This document shows, one piece after another, positions 33,690 through 43,956 of a DNA stretch of 64,000 nt; position 1 is the stretch's first letter, and each line of letters opens with the position of its first letter. A model generated the notes under the pieces. That model searched no databases. It was not told where the DNA came from and worked only from the letters and a program-made list of their open reading frames with translations. The DNA lies in the NCBI GenBank assembly GCA_021234155.1, contig JAJEKV010000030.1:16236003-16300002 (forward strand). The letters are read 5' to 3'. Made by a program: the position numbers and the translations under genes. The DNA comes from Isoetes taiwanensis (Eukaryota; Streptophyta; Lycopodiopsida; Isoetales; Isoetaceae).

Positions 33690-34572
33690 GGCCACATATA
33701 CTAGGATCTAAGGGGTTCTAGCTAGGAGCATCTCTAGTTTCTAGATGGCCTTTAGGTCTCTATCCCCCCCTCCCCCCCCCAACCGGGGAAAAATTTTAAA
33801 GGACCTATAATTTTGTATAAGTATAATGAATTGGCCATTCCTTGTAAAATATGCCCCCAAAAGTGTAGCATGAACTGGCCATTTTTTCTATTCTTTTCTA
33901 ATGTGGATGCAACCCAATTGGCGATTTTTCAACCAAATATCTAATAATGAGTAGCTTGAATGGCGATTTTTAGCTAGATTCTTATTAAATTTAGAGCTAG
34001 TTGCCCAAACATAAAAAAGTCGCTACCCTATATAAATGTGTTTAAGTTACATGTTGTATGAATTATAATGCACAGATTGCTGGTAGGGAGAATTGGAAAT
34101 CAGATGCTCGAGTCTTCGTAAAGAGGATTGAAAAGTGGCTCGACATTTGATTTTCCAAAAGAGCGAGATTATTCTTAGTTGGTAGATATATTATATTTAG
34201 GAATAAAAATTTCTAATAATGTTGACCCGCCATAAGTGACGAATTTATGACAGGGCCTCTTAATGAGTTAAGATTTGGCGAACTTAAGGCATTACAGGAT
34301 TTGGCCAAGTGGCCTAAATGGCCATTCCATAAGCATATCTAGTTCTTACTTGGGACTAAATTGGCCCTAAAGTCGATACCACTCCAATTAGCAAATATCT
34401 AATTGGCCATTCTAATACCGTAATAGGCAATAAAGTGCCATGAAATGGCGAATCTGCAGGCAGTCCATAGGTAAGGCATCCTACTCAAGCCGACCGTCGC
34501 ATTTTGCCTGAATTTGTATTTTTTGGTCAAATGGCCCGCGGGGCCATTAAAATTTTCGTTGCCTCCAACCCA
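33690..34572. mobile_element. Unclassified insertion of about 0.9 kb, only in copy B
   Basis: Copy A has about 30 bases (about 16648-16678) at this site, whereas B has some 880 bases between CAGGCCACATATA and CATACTATCTGATACATCC. It has a C-rich tract (33763-33780) and many short words around ATGGCCATT, AATTGGCC and GGCGATTTTT. No coding region, LTR, TIR or poly(A) was found. A MITE-like or other non-coding element is possible. Confidence 0.5.
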
Positions 34573-35041
34573 TACTATCTGATACATCCATCATAATCTC
34601 TTCCAAAACATAAAATAGAGAAACTAATCATCCATCTAACAAGCAAGGGTTAGTCCATAACTAGAACGTCAAGCTAACTAGCCTACTAACCGGTATCTGA
34701 GCTAGATCTCCCATCTCTCAGGTTCTCCATGCCCTGTGGGTTGAATAAGCTCCTCCTCCTTCTCCAACTCCCCCAAATCGAATTGGGGCAAATTGGGAGT
34801 GGAAACCCCAATCTAGGTATCCCAAGTTAGCAGGTATGCCTTGCCCAATCGTTTTGGGCCAGGTGGCAATTCTAGATTGGTTAATATTAACTAATTTAAT
34901 ATTTTAACCCCTTTGAATATTAGGTTAAGCCCTAAATTTGAATTAGGGTTGAGAGTTAGGTTTCCACCTTAATAATTAATAATTAACATAGCTACCCTTA
35001 GCTTATAAATAATTAGTGCACCATTAATTACTCATAGTGAT

Positions 35042-35830
35042 GTGTCATGTATTTATACCCAAAAGGCGTATATATACGTGGAACGTCACAAAGCTTCGGC
35101 CCCCTTTTCGTGGAGATTACAAGATCCAGTCGAAGCCCTCCAAAATTCTTCTGGTAATTCTAGCACAGGAATTGGAAAAGAATATGCTGCAGATTCCTTC
35201 AAAATAAGTGTACGTAATGCATACAAAATGGCTCGTGAGGGTGCTCTTTCATCTCCTGAGAGTTTGGTTTCTTTGGTGCACCTCAATCCTTTAGTGTTGC
35301 CCAATATGTCTTCTAATGGCATGAATGGGGTCCTCTCAATTGAGACAAGAGCTCCATCTCTCACCTCTTCTTAGCTACTTGCTCCAGTTTCTGTTCCAAG
35401 TGTAAAAGTTGCATCGATTACAGTTCAAGCCTCTACCCACACGCTTGTGAGAGTGGAGGATGTGTTGAAGATACTGCCCTTGGGGGAATATCGCACCTCC
35501 AACGCACGTTGGAGGTTCCTTGGGTCGGGCGGTGTGCTCCGGCCAATTAGTACTTCCAACACTCGTTGGAAGCTCTGTGGATCAGGATAGACCCTCTTTG
35601 TCTGCTTAAATTGCTTCTGGGCTAGTAGCACCTCCAACACATGTTGGAAGTCCCTCATGTCAGTTGAGATCTCACGTGCCTGTGGAGTGCTCCTCTGGAT
35701 AGGCTGCACCTCCAGAGCATGTTGGAAGCTTTTCAGAACATACGGAACCAATAGCATTAGTTCAGAATAATGTTATACGGGTGGCACCTCCAACATAGGT
35801 TGGAAGTTCCTTGGCGCGGAATATTCATGG
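35042..35830 (+). pseudogene. LINE ORF1 5' part displaced by the inversion, copy B
   Basis: Plus-strand frame 35042-35374 reads REGALSSPESLVSLVHLNPL, matching the minus-strand frame at 16171-15971 in A (REGALSSPESLVSSVHLNSL). B keeps about 90 bp (about 35148-35235) that A has lost. The palindromic minisatellite follows at about 35480-35820. The function is presumed to be the LINE RNA-binding ORF1, with no firm domain. Confidence 0.45.
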
Positions 35831-37034
35831 AGGTAATGCTCGGATATTGGTGCAACCCACATTGTTCATCAAGCTGTTCTCTTGGGTCTGGGATTCCTCG
35901 ATGTCATCTTCTGGTGGTGCCTGATAGTTCCAATTAATTTCCTTAGATTCATTGTTCCAGTCCATAGTTTTATCAGGATGGGTTCTTTAGTTCGCTCCTC
36001 TAAATCATGAGTCTCAGGGTCCTTGATTAAAGTCATCTTGTTCCTATTGATTATGTTGTTGCTACACTTGAAGGTTTACTTGGGTCCTTTATGCATGTAT
36101 GGTATGTGTGAGGCATTAGTCCTTGATTTTTCGAAGTGTTATGACCTCCTACAGTAGCTTCCAATTTTTTGTATGGTTTAATAATATGCTAGTCATTGAA
36201 GATTGTGACACTTCAAGCACATCTTCACATGCCACTTCAAATTCTTTGGCAATCTTTTTGGCCAAGAAATTATTTTCAGACTAATGCGTGATTTACTCAT
36301 TAAATGTAATGATAAAGCCACGGGGATTGTGACACATTGAACATAGGGGTTGTATGGTTTTTTGCTGGGGATAGCCCCTAAGTGATAATGACAACATTGA
36401 GTTGTTCATATTTGATACCCACCTTGTTGAGAAGGTATATGTTGTGGTCCGTCATATGGCCCAGCAGCTTGTATGTGTACATGGTCCATCACGTGATGAC
36501 GTCGAGAAGGTATATGTTGTGGTCCGTTGTATGGCCCAACAGCTTGTATGCATACATGGCTCATCACGTGATGATGTCTAGCAAGTATGATCGATTAAAT
36601 GTGTCAGAGCATGTTCAAAATCTCGTTTTTCAATTATAGGCATTAGTTAACTGACACACTATTCCCGATTTTATTCCTCAACGAGAAAAGTGGTCTTTCG
36701 AGGAACCTTTCCCGAATCTCTTTTCGACACAGCTCAAGAACCTTCTCAAGAACTTTAGTGTTTTGAAGAGTTCATGTTTCCATTTCCCAAATCTTAGTTT
36801 AATGATGCTACATATTTTAACCATCACACTTTCCAACCGTATGTCTCTAACAAATGCAATATGTGATTCATGCTTCTTGTTGAAGTATGTTTCTAGCATT
36901 TTTTTAGTCTATGAGATACATCCAACACAAGCCGTGCCAAGGGAGGTATTTGTAATAGATCTAGAAAAACGCAGATCTAGCAGGATACTGTAGTTGGTTT
37001 TTCGATGATTAATTGACAATGAAAGTTAAAAGAT

Positions 37035-37070
37035 AGAATAGAATAGAAATTTTAACGTCCACGAAAACAA
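37035..37070 (-). mobile_element. Solo LINE 3' tail remnant, minus strand (copy B)
   Basis: Counterpart of 25705-25740: reverse complement CGTGGACGTTAAAATTTCTA followed by TTCTATTCTA. Confidence 0.6.
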
Positions 37071-37380
37071 AAATAAAAATGGCTCTGTTAGTATGATTTC
37101 ACCACAAAGCACTGTTAGTATGATTTCACCACAAAGCAAGAGGGAATGAAAAGACTGTGAGCATGCAAAAGTAAAATACTCCGCCAATCCGACAACAGAG
37201 AAAGAACGAGGAGTACGATCAGGTGCTCCATCCATTGAGAGTCCGCCGCGTGGTAGATATTTTCAGGCATTTTAAATCAAATGTTAATATTATATAAGAA
37301 CAGCATTCCAGGTCAAGTGCAAACGTGCTAGGAACATTTCAGACATACCTTAATCAACTTAATAAACTGATAATTACATG

Positions 37381-38466
37381 CTACAGCTTCAGATCCAAGC
37401 TTGGATTGAAGGAAAACCAGCTAAATCCACAGCTTGGTTTGGCTGGAATCTCTGGACACCTTGGTAGCCAGCTCCAATATTTTTCTTTCAATCTGTATAC
37501 CAGAGTTTCTGGCCAAGTAAAACTAGAAAGAATTATCAAATCCTTCTCAGCTTTGCAGCTGATTTGCTCATAATTGTGATAGCATGTAGCTAAGAATTTT
37601 CTGCAGATCAATTCTGGCATATAATGAAGCTCCACCCACTCTAGTTTTTTCAGATTCAGCTGCCAAATGCATATTTTTTTGGATATTCCATTGCATCCTA
37701 CTCCTCCAATTAATAGCAGAGAATTTTGGATTGAAACAATGAGACAAAATGTCAGGCCACACGGCAAGGGTGCAGCTATGGCCCTCCAAATCCCTTGTTT
37801 TACATCATAAGAAATCAAAGCATAGGGCTCATAAGTTAAAAAATATAAAGATCCGGCAAACAAGGCACTTTCGGATCTTAGAACTGCTCTGGCAGGCAAA
37901 TCTTCGGTAATTTCCCAAGAATTTTTCAAAGAATCAAAAACCTCTGTTTTTCGATCAAATTCATCCGAAACCGAACCTGCAACTATGATCTTATATGCTC
38001 TTGAATCCAAATCCACAACAAGATCCACATTAATACCTTTAGAGCGAATCCGATGCATAGGCGGAAGCTCCTTCCATTGTCTTGTGACAGGATTACACAC
38101 AATAAATGTTCCTAAATGTAGAGTTCTAAAACAGAGCAACGATTCAGAGGCCGCCGCAACATCTGTGGCCTTGTAAGGCAGAAATGCAAGGGAAAGATTG
38201 ATCCATCTATTGGCAGATCTGTCAAAAACCCTACATAATCTGCTCTCAAGTCGCTTCAACATAAGAATCCACGAGATTCTTGGCGAAGAATCAGTATACA
38301 GAGTAAGAAAAAAAGGGGATTTTCCAAGATCCCGCCATTTTTTGCAGACAGAACGGAATCTAAGAAAGCTGCGAAGAGGCAAACATGCCAAAATTCTTTC
38401 TATAAGATCTTCCGGCAGCCGGCGCCAAAGATTTGCATCAAGATATGCATGCTTGTAAAATGCCAT
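37381..38466 (-). CDS. F-box/kelch-type protein (SCF ubiquitin ligase substrate receptor)
   Basis: One uninterrupted 361-codon frame, the only intact host-like gene seen. The first ATG is at 38466 (MAFYKHAYLDANLW), and the two codons before it in the open frame do not provide an ATG. Residues about 14-55 form an F-box (WRRLPEDLIERILACLPLRS followed by FRSVCKKWRDLGKSPFF), which binds SKP1 in SCF E3 ubiquitin ligases. The rest resembles the kelch-like beta-propeller of plant F-box/kelch proteins (VCNPVTRQWKELPPM, SLKNSWEITEDLPARA, and LLLIGGVGCNG as a kelch-type GG pair). That domain would select the protein to be degraded, and the target is unknown. Length is normal for the family. It lies just outside the duplication (37268) and appears to be a single exon. 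Confidence 0.85.
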   Translation of the reverse strand: MAFYKHAYLDANLWRRLPEDLIERILACLPLRSFLRFRSVCKKWRDLGKSPFFLTLYTDSSPRISWILMLKRLESRLCRVFDRSANRWINLSLAFLPYKATDVAAASESLLCFRTLHLGTFIVCNPVTRQWKELPPMHRIRSKGINVDLVVDLDSRAYKIIVAGSVSDEFDRKTEVFDSLKNSWEITEDLPARAVLRSESALFAGSLYFLTYEPYALISYDVKQGIWRAIAAPLPCGLTFCLIVSIQNSLLLIGGVGCNGISKKICIWQLNLKKLEWVELHYMPELICRKFLATCYHNYEQISCKAEKDLIILSSFTWPETLVYRLKEKYWSWLPRCPEIPAKPSCGFSWFSFNPSLDLKL

Positions 38467-38868
38467 GTACAATGATCAAGAAAATGAAGCTGTGCGACCT
38501 GTAAAAGGCTGAATTTTGAGCTCGAAAAATGTGAGACTGCAGATTCTAACAAATTCCGAGGAGGTGTAAATTTAGGAGATCTGATCCTGCTGGTCCACCA
38601 TAGCCAGAGCTTGGAGGGAGAGACGTTGAAAAACAAACCATTGTGTTGGATAGGCAAACCCGAAGGAACAATATTTAAGAAGAAATATAAAATGATTAAC
38701 CAATTTATTTTATTTTATATTCCATTTCTTATTCTTATCTCTTGATAGTTAAAGTCAACTGATAAGAAGCTCCAAAATTAGCTCTCCATTTGTCTTCTAA
38801 TGGCCTTGGATAAGATAAGGGCTCGCCTAACTATTAATTTGGGTGATTTTTTTTCTTATTAAATCAAA

Positions 38869-38925
38869 TAATAGAATAGATTTTTTTAACCTCCACGAAG
38901 ACCAACAAGCCATAAGACGAATAAA
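38869..38925 (-). mobile_element. LINE 3' tail remnant, minus strand
   Basis: The reverse complement reads CTTATGGCTTGTTGGTCTTC, GTGGAGGTTAAAAAAA, then TCTATTCTATTATT. It matches the CCCATAGGC..TTGGTCTCCGTGGACGATAAAA box with several changes, so it is an older solo 3' end. Confidence 0.55.
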
Positions 38926-40770
38926 CGTTCTCTACCCTTTGGCTCCTTTTTTTTTCTTCGTATTCCAATAATAAATGTGGGCACTTCTCACATATGAGTT
39001 GGTATTAAATGGAAATTCAAAATGCCCTCTCCAGGGCATTCATTCACTACAAATTGGATAAGTTGCAAGAGTGGGGTTTTCTAGTAGTATTAACCAATTC
39101 AAAATGCATATTAGAATTCAAACCACCACCATCGGTGAATTTATGTATGCCCGATACTTGCTAGATTGCCCTTCGTAGAGTGCAGGACCCCCTATTACAG
39201 ATAATAGTCATCTAGGATGACGTCCTTTTTTTAGGGCAGTTCTAGCCGACGGTCGAACTAGAACACCTAAGGTCCATAGACATGGAAGTGGCAACAATTA
39301 CTACAGTTACTCCTAATGGTCCTTTCCACTTTTCTTGTTTTAGATTACCATTTCTTTTGTGCTTCATTCCATGCATGGCTCTAAAGTCCAAATGTGATCT
39401 TAGGCGAATCATGATTTCAAGGATCACTAAAAACAGGTCGTTCCTATGAAAAAAGCAGTGTGTGGGATCAGTGCGTGGGATCGAGTCACCAAGTTGGCTC
39501 TAAAGTTCAAAGCATGTGATTCATAGCCATTAACAACACGATGGCCCACTGAATAAAATAAATATTCTATGGAGTGGATGTTCTACCTTTACACTACACA
39601 CTCCTAAACTATCTGCCAAATGGTTGGATTTCTCATGTTGCGCCATTTGCCATCGTAATTTAATTCCATTTGCCTCTTTTCAATTTGGCAAATGGTTGAA
39701 TTTCTCATGTCGATTCAACATTAGATTGGGTATATTCCATTAGATTTGTCTCCAATTCGCATTTACTTAGGGATGGATGATCATGCTAGATGTCTAGTCA
39801 TGCCCATTCTTGGTGGATAGACCACTTTGCAAGTTGTTTATACCTTTCAATTAGTGTTCCAATGGAGTCTCTTTGTATCAATCATTCAATTACTTGCGTC
39901 CTTTTTATAGATGAAATTGAATTGATCTTGACATAGTGCACAAATTCTGACTGGTATGCATTACAATCATGAATAATGTCAGCAAACCTTCAAGTCTGCA
40001 TGCTTGAGCCTATTAGTTACATAGCTTGATTTATTGGCTTTGATATACTATGTACATCTTCAAAACTTCGTGCTTATATTTTAGCAACCCAAACTCATAT
40101 AGGATAAAACACTCTAATCAAATTTATTTTATACAAGAAATTTATTGAGACTATGGTGCACATGTGCCATCCTTGAACACGTAGGATTTGAACCTGCAAA
40201 TGAGCCCTATGTTTGTCTCAATTTATTCTATCAAGTTATTGCTCAAATTTATCTAGTATGCATTCGCTCACATCATTCTCATATGGCATTAATTTATCTA
40301 GTATGCATTTGTTTCATCCATCTGTCCATAGCATCTCTAGTCAGTAACTCATTGGATGAAGCATCAGGGTGGTATTATTAAATCCAAACTTGTATTACTA
40401 AATTTTATTCTTTATTATTCTATCAATTGGAGAATAGCATATGACAGTAGGCCGACATTGGCATATGAATTCATTTTCGTTGGGCCGCTTCTTGATTATA
40501 TATTTCTGCTTATGGTCTACTATTAAAAACCCCTTTTGCATTTGCATGAATCTTTTGATGATATGTGGCAAATTCAGAGGTTGAAGGGAGTTCAATTCCC
40601 TATGCTTTTCTTTTGCTACATGCAAGGAAAGCATTTGTTCTAAGTTCTGTTTGTCCATTTAGAGTGTATTTTTTTTTCAATTACTGACATGGTGGACAAT
40701 GATTGCAAATGCGTGCAAATCTTTTGGATAGTTATGGTTCTTTTGCAAAACTATTCTATTCTATTCTATT
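38926..40770. other. Single-copy flank; no gene recognised
   Basis: AT-rich. Short open stretches (39242-39427 minus, 40145-40381 plus, 40398-40658 minus) have no recognisable motif and look like chance. A short (CTATT)n tract at 40751-40770 directly precedes the candidate LTR. Confidence 0.55.
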
Positions 40771-41621
40771 TGAGAGGGAATATCACATGGTATATTCCCT
40801 CCTTCATCAAGGGACCAAGTTAGGCAATTTATGATTTAGAAGAAATAAAAAAAACTCGTAAAAAACATGTTGTAGAATCTTGGGCATATCAGATAGTACA
40901 CTAGGAACTAATAGATAGAAAAGTTAAAATAAGTAAAGTCTTCATACAACATTTAAATTACAATAGATCTGCTGGGGTCCAAAACCCACTCTGGCTACCA
41001 TCGGGTGGGAGACGTAGGCGGGTGCAAGAAGGGGTATCACTTGGAAATTAAGGTATACGTGTCTTGTTCATTTGCTTTGCCCTTGAGCACAAGCACACTA
41101 TTTATATGCACAAAGAACTAACGTGAATGGCTTCAAATCACTGTTGTCACACCATTTATATGGGATACAAACATAATATCTCTAATCACAAGTACTTTGC
41201 TTTGGTTACATCATTACATGGCATCTTAGCTATAGCTAAAACATCAAAGCACATTAGCTTTAGCATCAAGGCACATTAGCTTTAGCATTGAGGCATTGGA
41301 AAAACGTGCATCGATTAAAATACATATTTGTCTAATACGTCAGTTTGGACTTCACATCTTCCACATGACAGACCATTACTCTTTACACTTATATTAAACT
41401 CCACGTAAAAACCCCTTCTGTTTGGGTTCATATTCATACGAAGGGTGGCTTCGGGCATCGAGATCTATTGGATGGGCATATTCACGAGTTATGCCTTATT
41501 TGCTGGCTCATTCCACTGGGAGTGGAGTTAAGTGGATGGCCCCTGCCAGTTTGGTTGTCAGGGTGAATGCTCTGCCTTCTGATACAATGTGTGCATCGTA
41601 TAAGAATTAGGGGACGCCACA
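40771..41621 (+). repeat. Candidate 5' LTR of the composite retroelement
   Basis: The right limit is firm because GGGGACGCCACA (to 41621) is followed at once by a tRNA-Met primer-binding site. The left limit (TGAGAGGG at 40771) is a guess from the TG...CA rule. A short inverted repeat GGGAATAT...ATATTCCC lies at 40777-40800. No second LTR was found in the window, so the LTR identity rests on the primer-binding site. Confidence 0.55.
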
Positions 41622-41640
41622 GTGGTATCAGAGCATGATC
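41622..41640 (+). other. Primer-binding site (tRNA-iMet)
   Basis: GTGGTATCAGAGCATGATC; TGGTATCAGAGC (41623-41634) is the standard plant LTR-retroelement primer-binding site. Confidence 0.85.
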
Positions 41641-41835
41641 TTAGTAGACCAAGAGCGAGCACTGACCATTTCCTGTTAGGACTAACAGTAGACTTCCAGT
41701 CTTGGGAGTAACCACCCAAGCATGAAGCTCGAAAATTGGAGAAAATTTTTTCCAATCTCTAGTGCAGCAATAGGTTAATGCTAAGTTAATAGTAAGTTTT
41801 AGCAAAAACCCAACCAAATTTGGCCAAAAAGAGGT

Positions 41836-42121
41836 GACCCCTCACAGAGTACACCCAGACCAAATCCGCCAGTCTCGGATTTGCTCCTCGCACACTGTGT
41901 GAGTGGTGGACCTATGTTGACCTAAACAGATGCACAATTTAGGTAATCTAATGGTGCAGTTCAGCTTATCCCTTAGATTTGAGCTAGTTTTGCATGTTAA
42001 AACGCTAAGAAACTCTTTATAAATTGAAAATTGAACCCAAAAAGAGGTGACCCCTCACAGAGTGCGCCCAGACCAAATCCAAAATTCTCGGATTGGCCTC
42101 TCACGCACTGTGTGAGTGGTG
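41836..42121 (+). repeat. Hairpin promoter repeats, units 1 and 2
   Basis: Two units of about 73 bp, 41836-41908 and 42049-42121, start 213 bp apart. Each has an outer inverted repeat CTCACAGAGTGCGC...GCGCACTGTGTGAG (imperfect) enclosing CCAGACC and an inner inverted repeat AAATCCG...CGGATTT. The same unit recurs three times upstream of the second gene (52928-53393). Spacers between units also share words such as CCCTTAGATT. Confidence 0.85.
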
Positions 42122-42228
42122 GAAGCTTTTTGGCTACACCAACCTAATGTATTCATCATAACTACACTAATATCTTCTAGAATGGCATAATATGGAATTG
42201 CAGGTCCAAACTCTAAAATCCCCCTACC

Positions 42229-42340
42229 TATAAGTAGACAATTAGGGTTCCTCATTTACACTTACCTCCTTCAGCAAACAGCTCCTCGTCCCAGAAGACA
42301 ATTTCTAGGCGCCAGGAAGCCGATTCCCTTGATTCAAAAC
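42229..42340 (+). promoter_or_regulatory. Core promoter and leader of the H3-like gene
   Basis: TATAAGTA at 42229-42236, then TTAGGGTTC and CTCATTTACAC about 22 bases after the TATA box, then a C/T-rich leader to the ATG at 42341. The second gene has the same layout: TATAAATA at 53569, CTCATTTGCATT 19 bases later, ATG 120 bases after the TATA box versus 112 here. The shared layout supports a real promoter. Confidence 0.7.
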
Positions 42341-43524
42341 ATGGCCCGAACCAAACAGACTGCCGGAATCATAGTGCCTAAGGACTACGTCAGCGCCCAG
42401 GAGCGGGCCGCCCAACAGAAGGCGAGACATGCTCAGGAGCGAGCCAGGCGGGAACAGGGCATAGAAGCCAATCCAGATGCCCAAGAGGAGACCCCGGAGC
42501 ATCAGGAGGAGCGCCCCCAAAACACTGAGCCAGGCCACGAAGAAGAGGGAGCTGAAGAGGAACTGCAGAGGGAGCTGAAGAGGTTGGAGAAGAAGGAGCT
42601 GAAAAGAAAAAGGAATGAAGAGCAATTGGAGGGCAAGAAGAAGGAGGAGCGCAGGAGAGAAAAAGAGGAGCGCAGGAAGCAGAAGGTGGAGCGTAGAAAG
42701 AAAAAGGAGGAGCGCAAGAAACGAAAGGAGGACGCCGGAAGAGAAAAGAGGATAAGGGGAAAGACCCCGAGTTGCCAAAGGAGACCAGGCGCAAGTTGAA
42801 GACGATGCTGGCAAAAGGAGTCGTCATACGGGAGCAGGAGCCCGACAAGCCGCCCTCCTCCTCTGACACTGAGTCAGACGAGGAGATAAGGGTTCCCATT
42901 CCAGCTGAAGGCTCGGGGCCCTCGAATGCAGGTAATGAAGAGGAGGAGCCGACAACAGAGGTACCCCCGTACCCAAGATGGCCCTCGCCCAAGCACCCAG
43001 CAGCTGATGAGAAGAAGTCGAGGCCTGCAAGGGAGTCTTATGTACTCAAGCATGAGCTTGAGTATAGGAAGAAGCTGAAAGAGTACAACCAGTACATGAA
43101 AATGTACGAGGAGTACTCGAAATATTACGAGGAGCACAGGGTAGCATATGTGGAAGGAGGCAGGCCTACCAAGAAGAATACTTTGAAGCCGCCCCCGGAA
43201 AGACCAGCACCTCCGAAGAAGCCCATTAAGAGAAAGGCGGATTCGTACTTCGCCAAAGCTTCTCGGGAGATCTGGCACTTCCAGAGGAGCTATAGATTGC
43301 TGATCCCAAGAGCCGCTTTCGCGAGACTCACTCGCAAAGTTTTGCAGGAATTCGACAATACCAAGCGAGTAACAGATGACATGTTACTCGCGCTACAGGA
43401 GGCGGTCGAGCAGAAGATAGTCCAGCATTTTGAAGACTCTGTAGCATGTGCCCTACATGCAAAAAGGGTAATATGCATGCCTAAGGATATGAAGCTGGCC
43501 AAATACATTAAGAAGGAAGACTAA
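42341..43524 (+). CDS. Histone H3-like fusion protein: H3 tail, charged insert, H3 fold (one frame break)
   Basis: The ATG at 42341 starts MARTKQTAGIIVPKD, of which ARTKQTA is the exact beginning of histone H3. A long Lys/Arg/Glu-rich, probably coiled-coil stretch follows, then an acidic/Pro region and a Tyr-rich segment (EYNQYMKMYEEYSKYYEEHR). The last about 87 residues (43261-43521) form an H3 fold: SREIWHFQRSYRLLIPRAAF, then ALQEA, FED, HAKRV and MPKD. Compared with H3 as I know it, spacing is gap-free (12 residues from the end of helix 1 to ALQEA, 17 from there to HAKRV) and about half the residues agree. The frame changes once between about 42697 and 42799, in a purine-rich tract, suggesting a one-base indel; the total would be about 394 codons. 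Its place in a retroelement, behind a hairpin promoter, is unusual. A nuclear, chromatin-directed role is inference. Confidence 0.8.
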
Positions 43525-43646
43525 TAGTCTATTGTAAATAATTTTTGTAAATACAAATTTATGTTTTTGCCATGTTAATAGGTGAAATCATAGTTATCTA
43601 GATTGTATTAATAACTTCTGCAATTGTAATTACCAAATTTGGAGCA
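43525..43646. other. Spacer after the H3-like gene
   Basis: AT-rich, ending with AGCA (43643-43646), the left target duplication of the TIR transposon. Without that transposon the next hairpin unit would begin only about 145 bp after the H3-like stop codon. Confidence 0.7.
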
Positions 43647-43668
43647 GGGTAAAAGCATGAAAGGGTGT
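43647..43668 (+). repeat. Left terminal inverted repeat
   Basis: 22 bp, perfect inverted match to 52881-52902. Confidence 0.95.
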
Positions 43669-43956
43669 ACGTACATCGTACTGAATTGAAGGACGAATTT
43701 GTGCTTTTTTGGGGTACATTTTAGATGTACATCAAGATACTATGGTTTGTCGTTTTGTGTCAGATATGCAATGATTGCAAGATCATCCCTGACATTCCCC
43801 CCGAAATTCTTGGTTAACCACCGAACCACCGAACCAAATTGAATGGATCCGTCCCTCCCTTTCAAATTCCCCCTTTCACGGGGCCGAACAGAAGGAATTC
43901 GAAGCAAACACATGCCAATTGAATCTACAAAAATACAAATCAATTTCAATCTGTTC

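Larger units (their letters stand above)
31783..35860 (-). repeat. Inverted segment of copy B
   Basis: Reads as the reverse complement of A 24453 back to 24261, then 18398 back to 15451. Left of it B matches A up to 15421, and right of it B matches A from 24555. Hence B lost about 29 bp at one breakpoint and about 101 bp at the other, which marks A as the ancestral order. The jump from 24261 to 18398 is the empty site of the LINE. Confidence 0.85.
25939..37268 (+). repeat. Tandem segmental duplication, copy B
   Basis: Head-to-tail partner of copy A. It is collinear with A over 25939-31781 and 35861-37268. The middle part (31783-35860) is inverted. B lacks all the large A insertions and so serves as the empty-site reference. 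Its right limit is where TTTCAGGC (to 37268) passes into single-copy sequence. Confidence 0.9.

Noticed and set aside
40145-40658. Small genes in the single-copy flank right of the F-box gene
   Set aside because: Open frames of 78 and 86 codons lack motifs, promoter signals or coding character, and are consistent with chance in AT-rich DNA.
42697-42799. Programmed -1 ribosomal frameshift in the H3-like gene
   Set aside because: The change from one frame to the other is by -1, but no canonical X-XXY-YYZ heptamer with a downstream stem is evident. The site is a GA-rich tract prone to indels, so a simple indel or sequencing error is more likely.
42341-43524. Ordinary host H3 or CENH3 gene
   Set aside because: The tail and fold are separated by about 300 residues and the loop between helices 1 and 2 has canonical H3 length, unlike CENH3. 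The gene sits downstream of a retroelement primer-binding site with repeat-type promoter units.
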